Source of the DNA: Leidyana gryllorum EB-2025a
Taxonomy: Eukaryota > Apicomplexa
Assembly: GCA_048772705.1 (NCBI GenBank)
Contig: JBLWGC010000208.1
Span: 248,001 to 312,000 of the forward strand
Direction: 5' to 3'
Length of the DNA: 64,000 nucleotides
In this document: positions 54,589-64,000 of the stretch, piece by piece
How positions within the stretch are numbered: position 1 is the first letter of the stretch
How the letters are laid out: every line of letters starts with the position of its first letter
Program-made: the position numbers and the translations under genes
The notes under the pieces: generated by a model
Databases searched by the model: none
What the model saw: the letters and a program-made list of their open reading frames with translations, nothing else
Told to the model about the DNA's origin: nothing

Positions 54589-54690
54589 CTGCAGCTGGAG
54601 AGCGCCGCGTAGTGTGTGTCTACTTTATTTTTGAGAGTGTGTTGTTAGTTCTCACACAAGTCCATCACAAAACCGACAGAATTAACTTGT

Positions 54691-56595
54691 TCACATTCCT
54701 TCCCGTCTTCTGGGAGCGCAACGGATGACGTTATCTACGCGAATGATCTAAAAATGGGAGGGGGGTGTCTGATTCTGCAGCCGAATCCAAATAACAATAT
54801 TACCTGTTCTGCAGCTTCAGCAGCCGCGACAAGTTGTGAGAGCTTGGCTTTGTAACTTTCGAAAACACCCAATTCCTTCATGTTTCCGACCTCCCCAGCA
54901 TTCATATCTGAAAGAGGACCGACCAATGGAGCATCGTGCAGCAGCCCATACTTACCGACACCCATCTGCTTGGAACCGCTGGCATGGAGTGCGCGGAGCT
55001 TAGCCACAATCTCAGCAGAGTCGAACCCGCCATTATCGAGCAGCACTGTCGGGATTTGGAGGAGAGCCTCACCGAAAGCTTCGATGGCCAAAGACTTCTT
55101 GCCTTCGACTGTGCGTGCGAGACGCACCACCGCGTCGGCCATGGCCATCTCGGCTGCTCCACCGCCGAACACGATGAGAGGCTCCTGACAGGTCTGAGAC
55201 AGAATGGCCAAAGCGTCGTGGAGAGATCTCTCGGCCTCATCCAAGACGTGTTCGGAGGCACCGCGCAGGACGATAGTGCACGCCTCAGATCTGGCGCATC
55301 CCGTGAAACGGATGGCTTTATCCTCTCCAATCAGAATCTCTTCAATCTTGTCACAGTGGCCGAGCTTAGTCTCGTCGGGGTGGTCAAAAGTAGACACAAT
55401 CTCTCCACCCAAAGCGGCAGCCAGCCGCTCCATACCGTCAAAGTCGGAGTGCTCGATGGCCATGACACCTGATGAGACGACACAAAGAGTTGGCATAGAA
55501 AGCGGCGGCCACGACTCACCTGCATCTTTGAACAGCTGATCGGGATAGTTATAGATCAGTTGACGGTTGATAAAGACATTGCATTTATGAGCCAAGATTT
55601 TCTCAACTTTGGCCTTCATCTTATCCCTCTCAGCCTGCTCGATGGAAGCGACAGTGTCAAAGTCCTCAGCCGCGACCTTAGCGCCGAAAATCTGGAGTGA
55701 TGCAGAGAAATAGAGGGTCTGATGGACAAAGCGGACACCTCACCTTGATTTTGTCAGAGTCCATAGGGGTGTTAGCGATCATAATGTTGCAGTCGGTGAG
55801 GACCTTAGGTTGGCCAACACCAATGCGCTTCTCGAGGATGAAACCCTCTTCCAAAGCTGACTCTCGGAGGGAACCGCCCTTCTTTTTGATGATTTGGATC
55901 AGATCCAAGTTGTTCTTGTATTTGAGACGAAGAATCGCGTTGACGGCTAAATCAGCAAAATGCTCCTTCTCGTGGTGAAGCAGTTTACTCGAGAGTGTAG
56001 TCATCGCAATCTTCTTCAAGTTGGCCTTGAAAGCCTCCTCGTCACCCTCGTGATCAAACGCAATGTCATTGAGACGATCCCGGGCAACTTTTGCGGCCAT
56101 TCGATATCCCTCGATGATGGCCTGCGGGTGAATGCGACGGTCCACCAGCTTCTCAGCTTGACGCAACATCTCGGCAGCCAGTACCACAACTCCAGTGGTG
56201 CCGTCACCACACTGAGCATCCTGACGCTTCGAGACATCTGATACACAAACAGCCGTTTTCCCAAACACACTCTGCCTCTCGCAAGACTCTTACCTACGAG
56301 GATCTTGGCAGCAGGATTGTCGAGCCAAATGCTGTTGAGGATAGTGGCTCCGTCGTTGGTTACATTGGTCTTGCGTAAATGGGCGCCCTCGCCTCCCATG
56401 GGCTGCAAGATCTTGTCCATTCCTTTCGGACCGAGTGTGCTTTTCATGAGGTCGCCAACACCAATGGCTCCAATGAAGCATTGCATCCGCGCATTCTCTC
56501 CGCGGTCTTCATGACCTCCTTGCTGGAGAATTTGGGGAACGACCTGTCAGTTTACAATGTCAACACATCACTTTCCTTTCCACACTTACATTCAT
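54691..56595 (-). CDS. CCT2: T-complex protein 1 subunit beta
   Basis: Subunit of the cytosolic chaperonin that folds actin and tubulin. Seven exons: 56595-56590, 56543-56294, 56237-55744, 55691-55520, 55468-54956, 54907-54804 and 54747-54691, for 531 residues (human 535). [28 protein letters not shown] and, late in the chain, a [11 protein letters not shown] block give the ATP-binding and oligomer motifs. The segments [29 protein letters not shown] and [18 protein letters not shown] are specific for the beta subunit. The first exon contributes only ATG AAT. Introns 4 and 5 are multiples of three without stops, so unspliced sequence reads through in frame; comparison with the family shows they are introns. 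Confidence 0.95.
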
Positions 56596-56761
56596 AGCTG
56601 CAAAAGACCCGCAAAATTTCCCACCCCATTTTCGATTCCTAAACCATTCATTCACTCACTCAATCATCCAACAACTGACCAAATTATCTCTACGTTTCAA
56701 GTTTATACGGGAAGTTCAGCGTCAACAACGGCTAACTGTGTAATGTTTAACAACATTTAAA

Positions 56762-57884
56762 TCACAAATATGTGATGCAGCCTGCAATCCACTCAGAGAA
56801 CTCCCGCTCGTTGATGCCCGCTTTACTGCAAACCCACACACAAATCAAACCAAACCCACTCTATCAAAACGCACCTGTGGGTATCCAGGCAATTATAGAT
56901 GAGTGCCAAGTCGGCGCAAGTGAACTCGCATCGACCGCCCGAAAAGTCCGCGCATAGCCGGTTAAACTCCTCTGCAAAGGGGAGAGACGTCAGTCACAGC
57001 ACACGCACACACGAATTGAGGGAACTCACCAGGCTTCATTCCATGGGGGGGATCCAAGACAGCGTATTTGGCAAACAACTCCGGTGCGTTCCCTTTGTAC
57101 TGCACCCGCATTTGCTTCCGCGCACGCTCCAATTTGAGCGACTTTTGTACCCCCTGATAGCGAACACCATAGATTGTCACCCTGAAATCGTCCATCGGCC
57201 AACTTACGATTGCAAACCCCACCACTGCCACCGTAATCACGAACATTGAACAGATGAGCGATACCAAAGTCCAGAATCCCGACGCGCGAGAACCTTGAGT
57301 AGGCCACAAAGATCCAGCGATCATCGTACCTGACCGGACCTCTATCGACCCCCCAAGATTTGCGATACACGCACCCAGAAAGAACAGCCACAAGGATTTC
57401 CCAGTCAGTCTTGTGATGAAAAGAAAGTGAATTCGGATCATACGTCTATACCGCGCAGCCCATACAGGCGCCCCCGGCACATCCAACACCATCACGATGC
57501 AGCCAAAGATCCTGCAAAGCATCAAATACAAAGACCTCCACTTTAAGCTTACAGCAAGAACACCCCCAACAAAAGCCCAGCAAAGCTCAACCTCAGTATG
57601 CTCGCGAAGATGGAGGCAAAGGCAGATAGTATCGTTACCCATCCAGCCATGAAGAATAACGTTGTATGTCTGCAATTTAAGCGACCAAGACTCCTCTCAA
57701 TCCTCTCGCCTGCAGCCTCCATACGATCTGCTACGTGGGCACCCGAGGTTGGAGGTGCCGTAAAACGCCCTTGGATTAGCAGCTGCTGCTGCTGTTCCAC
57801 CGCAGCACCTGCCACCCAGACGCATACAACACAAATACACTTCGAGATTCAATTACCTTCCCCTTCATCGTAGTGGGGCATCAT
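56762..57884 (-). CDS. COPI-associated-like membrane protein with degenerate EF-hands
   Basis: Exons 57884-57857, 57808-57553, 57511-57030, 56971-56875 and 56825-56762 give 308 residues. Four hydrophobic helices occupy about residues 50-145 (LFFMAGWVTILSAFASIFAS, SFAGLLLGVFLLIFGCIVMV, FLFITRLTGKSLWLFFLGAC) and about 165-190. The layout of paired helices with a GK/GR-x-LWLFFLG turn is that of COPI-associated (TVP15-like) Golgi proteins. The C-terminal ~80 residues hold two EF-hand-like units, YAVLDPPHGMKPEEFNRLC and YNCLDTHSKAGINEREFSEW; both lack most of the Asp ligands, so calcium binding is doubtful. Both calls rest on pattern, not on a search. Confidence 0.55.
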
Positions 57885-57984
57885 TGAGCTAGCTAGAGAT
57901 GATGACGGCGAAAAATATATATTCCAAGTCGCTACTGCACCACGCGATACTTCGTCACCAACCCTCTCAAACCCCTTTTTTTTC

Positions 57985-60900
57985 TTATGCCGTCTTCGTA
58001 GGACTAATTGGCGTGGTCGCCGCCCGTCCTTTCATCTCCTTCGGCGATAACTCAGTACTATAACTCGCCGCCTCCGCTGGCACAGCTGCTGTATGGGCAG
58101 TCTGCAGCCGGAACCGATTGATCACGCTCTCTTCCAATTCTGCAGTCAACCCAGCTGCATCCAAGATAGAATCAGCTGATACTATCAATGTGCTCTTGCT
58201 CACCAAACTCGTCGTTCGGGACGTCGTCGTCACTTATCAGCTCCGGAACAAAACGTTGCGGCCGTGCAACACGCTTCGTCCGGCCATCACACGTGACCCG
58301 ACGACGACGATGACGATTCGAATGAGCTCTCAAGTTGCCCCACAGCCGGTCCTCCTCACCACCTGGGCCCCCCACAGACTTCCGGAGCGAAGTTGAACAG
58401 GCGCGACGACGACTCCCTGCAAATGCTTCTTCAAACTCCTCCTCCGGACGTGGTTCGGGCTGATCCGTTCGACAACTCTCGAGCGTATTCTGCGATGACA
58501 GGGAAACCGGGTGCTCGTTCTTGCTGTTGTTCGGCAGAGGCGGTAGATTGAATGAGTGCTTCCGCATCACCGAGGACCTGCATAAGCAATCCATCATGAC
58601 GGCGACGTGCGGACAAGATCGGTTGTGTACAAGCTGTGAGGGTAAAACTGTTGCTACCGTTGTCGTCTTCTCGCAACAACGACAACGATGAGGGACGACG
58701 CCCCATTCTTATCGATCGATTCAAAATGCCAACCGAGCCTTCTTGCCCAACATCCTCGCAATGTCTGTGTAGGGAGGGACAACCCTGGCTGCCAGCGTGT
58801 TGTGGCTTACCGGTCGGTAGCTGCTGCCTCGCTGCCTTGATCCATCCGGATATGTTCCACTGTACTGCTCGCGGGACTGCCCAAATGATGCATACGGCGA
58901 GCTGCAACACTGCCGTCAGTACTCGGGTCGTGATATCCTGGCCTCAGACAATTAGGGAGGAAAGGCGGTAACTCAAATCCATCCAATTTCATATTAACAA
59001 AATGAACCGCCAATGCGTATTCGTACAAATCCAGGAAACCGTCCTTTGACACATCCGCCAAATTCCATATTCTAACAAGAGAAGGCCTATGATCCGATCC
59101 CATGGTGCTGCACTCACCTATGAAGGACTGATGTTGGTAATTTACACTTCTCCAGAAACGGCTTAGCTTGGCTACCACTAACAAGATTGGTGCTTGGGTC
59201 AGGACCCATGGCTTCAAATTCCGCTTTGTGTATCATTGGGTTGGGAGGCGTCATTAAGTACTTCTTGAACGCCCATGGTGGAAGGTCCAGTTGCTGGAGC
59301 TCCTTCTCCAAAATCTCCACTGCGTCTTTGGGAATAGATCGGCCAGCTGTATCTATCTCGGTAAAGAATGGCGAACGAGCCAGCCCAGTCAAATGGGGTG
59401 GTGGTCGAGAAGCGGAAAATCCCTGAGCCTGAATCAAGAAGGAACAGGTCAACAGTTAGCGTATAGCGCAAAGAGGACGTGAAAACAGCCTTATCGGTAG
59501 CATCTCGCCGTCGGGCAGATCAGTGCTGCCGCTTGACACAGGCGCTTCGAAAAACTTGTGTCTGATGGGTCTGTGGCACACCCCTTAGATGTGCGAGGAA
59601 GTGGTAGTGTCAGCGCTTCGGCGACGGTGGTGCCACAGAGACGGTGTGAGGGGAGCGTTCGTGTCGGGGATCTTGCCTAATAGTTCAGGTATGCGGCAAC
59701 TGACCTCTTCTTTGGGGATCATACGAGTGAGGGCTGCGATTTTGGTCTGAAGCATTTGGTCTAGCTGACGGATCCGTCTGAGCTCTAGTTTAGGGAATTT
59801 GTGGAAATCTCCGATTTTGGACAGGGCTTCGCGGACCTCCGCCTCAGGAGGGAAATCTGATATTGGGAGCTGATGCTGTTTGGCTAAGGTCTGATATATT
59901 TCAGTGAGATTGTTGAGAAGCTGATTCTGCTTCGATTGGCGCCCTATAATCGGCATTTGCTTCCGCAAATGGTCCATCAGGAGGCAATGGACGCGGCAAA
60001 GTCGTACGCGCTTCAAGAAGTCATCAATCTTCCGAGCGGCAGATCTCGCTGGGAGAGCAAAGATCATTTTGAAAAGATCATCAGACTGCAGAACCGGAGA
60101 AAACAATACTTGGCTGGACAATTCGGTGTGATAGTCTCACCTCCGCCTCGAACAGTTTGCGTGAGTCTTCATTCTGTAGTGGTTGATCCCAAAATGATCC
60201 AATGTGGATTTTGGGTACTTCTGGTGCTGGCATTACTTTGCCCAAACTCCACATCAAGGCTCCGTATACACGCATAAGCTGTTGTGCCGACACGCTATCT
60301 GCTTTGTTGAGCAGTATGCAGACTTTGGAGTCATTGCCTCTGAAGAAAAAATCACCCCAAGCCGTCATGGTCTCACTCACTTTAGCGCCTGGATACAGCG
60401 ACGGAACTCGTCACTGATATCAAGTTTGTGCGCGTCGAAGAACAACAACACCAAGTCAACGCGCTCGGCAAACCATTTGATGACACCCTCGAAGTCGTAT
60501 CCTCTTTCCCATTGCTTGTTTCCAGCAAGCACACCAGGCGTGTCGATCAGCGTAACCCCTTCGAGATGTATGCGTTCAGCTGAGCACACGGTTGGAGCTT
60601 CCTACCTTTGAACACCGAGGAGTGAACATGGACTACCTCGAACCTCGACAGGAAACCTGGACCGAAGTTCTCTAACTGGGACCATGGCAGGCTTCGATCT
60701 ACCACAGCCGCATGGCCGGGTAGCACCTGCGCCGGCACGCAACTAGGCGTGTGCGTCTCGCAGTCGCCGTTGATTCCATCGCCAGCGGTACCAGTGGCTG
60801 TTTTATTGGTGTGGCAGACAGCCACAAATTTGTCAGTGGTAGGTTCAGGTCCGATGCGTAGGCCAGGATAGTCCTTTTCCAACAGGTGGCGCACAAATGT

Positions 60901-61163
60901 TGTCTACCAGAAGCTATGCTATCGTTTTGCAGTGGGCTCACCTTGCCGGTGGAATATTGACCTAGCAACAGAACCATAGGCGTGGCCTTGAAGTCGCCAT
61001 CAGTCATGACAGGCGAATAGAACTGCGCGTAGCGGAAGTCACGTTCCAAGGGTAGTAAATGCATTTTGTACATCTCCGCCAGCCCGGCTGTGATCGAGCT
61101 GAAGGATTCGACTGGCGGAGCATTGCTAGCGCCCTTGGCTACGGCCTTTTTCCAGATTGACAT
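57985..61163 (-). CDS. EHD: EHD-type dynamin-like ATPase with C-terminal EH domain
   Basis: EHD proteins remodel endosomal membranes with ATP. Well-supported exons: 61163-60942, 60903-60637, 60601-60381, 60339-60141, from 60085, 59428-59118, 59071-58811 and from 58764. Motifs: GQYSTGK|TT (P-loop, split by an intron), [47 protein letters not shown]. An EH domain follows ([20 protein letters not shown], then [17 protein letters not shown]). The helical middle ([20 protein letters not shown]) is typical. Between the helical part and the EH domain (59680-59429) I could not fix the joins. After the EH domain, where animal EHDs end, about 200 further Ser/Arg-rich codons continue to 57985 through two uncertain introns; this tail could be a separate gene. 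Confidence 0.85.
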
Positions 61164-61241
61164 TGGTCGCGTCGGTGTGCGCACCGTGTTTGGTGGACGC
61201 TTTTCACTGCCGGCGGGTAGGGTAGTGCCAAAATTGTGAGA
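61164..61241. promoter_or_regulatory. Divergent upstream region, EHD / GalNAc-transferase
   Basis: 78 bp separate the two start codons. No TATA element was seen. A shared bidirectional promoter is inferred from layout. Confidence 0.35.
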
Positions 61242-63456
61242 ATGATGGACGAGGTCCAACGTGCGTCCATTGTGGAGCAGGAGGGCAACAAAGCGCAATG
61301 GTGGTTAGCCAACATTGCTCGCTCCGTAGAGGAGGCGCTCCCAGTGTCGGAACAAACGCGTGAGAAGATCCGTGAGCGGCAAACGGTTCTACGGGTTCTG
61401 AGTAATTGCGTTGTTCTGCTACTCGTTATTTGGGGTCTCGTTGGCCTCTTCTTCCTTCTGCGCCTCGCTGGTCGAGCGGCCGGAGTGGATGAAGAAGCTG
61501 GGGTGGGCGGGATAACGTTGCGCAGAGCCAATAGTCTGAGCCTGCGAGCTATGCAAGGTTGGAAGCCCACGAATACATCAGCGGAGTTCCTGCACGGGCC
61601 GCTTGGACGAAGTCTCGACGGCCGCCCACACGAGTTCGAGTCTCGACTACGTTTCCCTCTGGATAGAGAGGTCCTGGACCATAGGGATCAAGAATGCCGG
61701 AACAAGGACTTCGGAAAGAAGTTTCCTTCCACGTCTGTGGTCATCATCTTCTGCAATGAGCCATTCGAGACTTTGATGCGATCTGTCCACTCTGTATTCA
61801 ACCGTTCACCGCCCAAGATCCTCAAGGAGATCATTTTGGTAGACGACGGAAGCGATGCTGATCATATAAAACCACGGGAAGAGGGAGGCTCTGGTCTGCT
61901 GGAAGACTACCTCAAGATTTTGCCACCCAAGATCAAACTCCTGCGTACCGGGCGCAGGTCAGGTATTGTGTCGGCTCGTCTGGTTGGTATTCGCGCTGCG
62001 GAAGGCGAGGCATTTGTAATGCTGGATAGTCACATCGAGACTCAGCCTGGATGGCTCGAAGCCCTGGTCGCTCCCATAGCTGAAGATTCTAAGACTGTGG
62101 TCATGCCCCATATTGACGGCATCGACAAGCATACATTCGAGCCACGCAAAGGTGGTGTTGGCTGTACTTTGGGTATGATCTGGAAGGTCATGGAGCACGC
62201 CTTCCAGCCAGATCAGTACTCCCCCTCGGAACGAAGGAACGCTCGTCCAAGCGACTACGTCACCAGCCCTACCATGGCAGGAGGCCTTTTTGCTGCTCAT
62301 CGAGACTTCTTCCTCTCGATAGGCGGATATGACGAGGCAATGACAGGGTGGGGAGCCGAGAACGTTGAATTCAGCTTCAGGTGGGTTAGGTGCCAATGTT
62401 TATTGCGTTCGACTCTATGCGATTTCTGTGTGTGTGTGGCCAATCTGATTATGGATCTTTCTTAACTCGTGTTGTTGGCGCAGGTTATGGCAGTGTGGCG
62501 GCCGGCTGCTTTGTACGGCCTGTTCCCGCGTGTTCCACATGTTCGGAGGCGGCAAGCATTATACCACAAAGGGTCACTCGACCACAGCGAATCGAATGCG
62601 GACAGTGGCTGCGTGGGCGGACGAATACGCCGACTTGGCTTGGCATGTCTTGGGAACTCCTCCATTGAGCGAAATCGGAGATATAAGTGAAATGTTGAAG
62701 CTACGGCGGCAGAAGAAATGCAAGGATTTCAATTGGTTCCTCAAGAACGTATGGCCGGAAAGCGAAGTCCAGAACATTCCTGAGGACGTTCCGTTCATGG
62801 GTGAGTGCACAGATTCACATAGATCAGTCGTCAAAATCAACATTGATTGTCACAGGTATTATAAAGAGTGCCGCTGGTAATCTTTGCTTCCCACGGGTGG
62901 CCAGAGGCGAGCGGCGTCTCACTCTCACCGATTGTAGCAGCCACCCAGGCAAATTCATTTACTGGCGGTGAGTGACAAGTTTTGGTTACCGATTTATTGA
63001 CTGACTGTTTATCTTGTTGTTGCGCAGACGAGAAGGTCGGATTACACCCGAATCGAATGACGAAACGTGTTTACTAACCACAAACAAATGGGATTGGTGT
63101 TATTATGACGACATGCGGAGATGGCAACTCGAGGATGTTACAGGTGAGTGAAATCAAATTGCCCCCATTTTCATTCCTCATATCCTCCCACCCCGACAGC
63201 GGACAAGAAGCAACTCTTGATTTCTCAAATGGTGGAAATTGGAGACATGGATCTGTGGGCTGGCCAGGGCGATGTTAAAGTTGTGCGAATTCGTGATGAC
63301 AAGACTGAACACTGTGTCACTGCTGCCCCAGGAGGAAATGACGACAGCCACATTGTTGACTTGGCTCCTTGTGAAGATGAAGAGGACTTGAGCCAGCTTT
63401 GGCTATGGAGCAAGTACAAGATCAATCCAGTGTGGAAGTCCCTCCACGACAATTAA
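61242..63456 (+). CDS. Polypeptide N-acetylgalactosaminyltransferase
   Basis: Golgi enzyme that starts mucin-type O-glycosylation by moving GalNAc from UDP-GalNAc to Ser/Thr. Exons 61242-62380, 62484-62800, 62856-62967, 63028-63143 and 63200-63456 give 646 residues. A type II membrane anchor lies near residues 50-75 (SNCVVLLLVIWGLVGLFFLL). The GT27 catalytic domain has TSVVIIFCNE, ILVDDGSD, VMLDSHIE (the Mn-binding DxH), the PTMAGGLFAAHRDFF block and WGAENVEFSFRLWQCGG. The C-terminal ~150 residues form a ricin-B-like lectin domain (CLLTTNKWDWCYYDDMRRWQ; final LWLWSKYKIN). Apicomplexans use such enzymes on surface and cyst-wall mucins. The enzyme looks complete. The stop is 10 bp from the stop of the next, convergent gene. 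Confidence 0.95.
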
Positions 63457-63466
63457 AAGCACAAGT

Positions 63467-64000
63467 TTATTCTGTAGTCCCCCCATATGCACGCTCCATC
63501 TCGGATTCAAAAGCACCTGCATAGGCCACACCTATCATATTGCATCGTCGAAAGGAAGCTTCGGCAGCACTCCGCGCTGCCTGCTCCAGCCCTGCCAGAA
63601 TCTGAGATAGACAAGAGTGCAGTCAATAGCCATATTTCCTCGGTCAGGTGCTCGCCTACCCTCCAGATGGCTTGAACCACCTCCTCCGCGCTACTGCAGC
63701 TCATGTGAATCGGCAAGATCAATATCGATAGATCAAACCCAGGTATCGGCTGCTTGCGGAAGAGGGTCGCAGCCAGCCAGTCACGCACAGCGACACGCGG
63801 TGGCTCCGTGGCCAGAGCATCGGACCACGCTGTAATGAACTCTACGTCACCTGGAAGCCCACTGGCTCCAGCCAAGTGGCCAGATATTTCACCAGCTGCC
63901 CCAGGTGCCAACGGACGCAGTGTAAATGTACGCGAGACGTGACTATGAAGAACCTTCAAAAGGGCTGCCAACGCAGACCGCAATGCTATGTGGGACGCCG
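63467..64000 (-). CDS. C-terminal part of a hypothetical protein (5' end outside window)
   Basis: Exons 64000-63660 (open to the window edge) and 63601-63467, joined over a 58-nt intron (GTAGGC...ATCTCAG), give the last ~158 residues. The segment is largely helical: ALRSALAALLKVLHSHVSRT, EFITAWSDALATEPPRVAV, EEVVQAIW and LAGLEQAARSAAEASF, ending in a polar tail. No family is recognised from this part. The joined phase is clean, and without the intron the frame becomes cysteine-rich noise. Confidence 0.55.

Noticed and set aside
60575-60620. 26-nt intron in EHD (GTAGGAAGC...GCTCAG)
   Set aside because: The phase works, but the alternative 35-nt intron (60602-60636) restores the family order FLSRF-E-x3-VCSAERI and keeps phase 0, so it is preferred.

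Overview
This window is nuclear DNA from a compact protist genome. The gene set points to an alveolate of the myzozoan kind: an ApiAP2-like DNA-binding protein, a cysteine-rich protein of oocyst-wall type, a secreted M16 protease, a polypeptide GalNAc-transferase with a lectin tail, ATG4, CCT-beta, RPB9, PP1 and an EHD ATPase. The genes are split by many very short GT-AG introns, mostly 35-60 nt with GTRAG(T) donors. A perkinsid-like genome is my best guess, because tandem genes are extremely close and the introns are tiny. A chromerid or gregarine-like genome is not excluded. I saw no rRNA, tRNA, CRISPR, transposase or reverse transcriptase. Exon joins below were built by hand from splice signals, reading phase and family conservation.

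Layout. 0-12.8 kb: the end of a low-complexity protein, phosphoglycerate kinase, a Gly-Met-His repeat protein, a secreted insulinase-like protease, a phospholipid scramblase (9 exons), a DHHC palmitoyltransferase and a three-RRM CELF/Bruno-like protein. 13-19.9 kb: a head-to-tail trio (glutaredoxin-like zinc protein, oocyst-wall-like secreted protein, HEAT-repeat protein that may be INTS4-like) meeting RWDD1. 19.9-25.7 kb: an intronless bacterial-type C4-dicarboxylate transporter (DcuA/DcuB family), about 1.9 kb of repeat-rich DNA without a recognisable gene, and two orphan genes. 26-34.3 kb: two large convergent paralogs of an unrecognised family with haemagglutinin-like repeats, followed by two more orphans. 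34.4-48.2 kb: TECR, RPB9, an F-box-like protein, ATG4, homoserine kinase, PP1, an ApiAP2-like protein and a 3'-5' exonuclease. 48.2-54.6 kb: two tandem membrane-protein paralogs, a large orphan and two tiny cysteine-motif proteins. 54.7-64 kb: CCT2, a COPI-associated-like membrane protein, an EHD ATPase, a GalNAc-transferase and the end of another orphan.

How the genes fit together. Most are single-copy housekeeping genes with no common pathway. Membrane traffic is well represented (scramblase, DHHC enzyme, EHD, COPI-associated-like protein, ATG4, Golgi GalNAc-transferase). Adjacent same-strand genes are often only 25-36 bp apart, and several convergent genes have stop codons that touch or nearly touch, so the untranslated regions must overlap or be extremely short. 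The most novel material is the haemagglutinin-like paralog pair (25989-31489), the two ~47-residue paralogs (53916-54588) and the tandem membrane paralogs (48191-50300).
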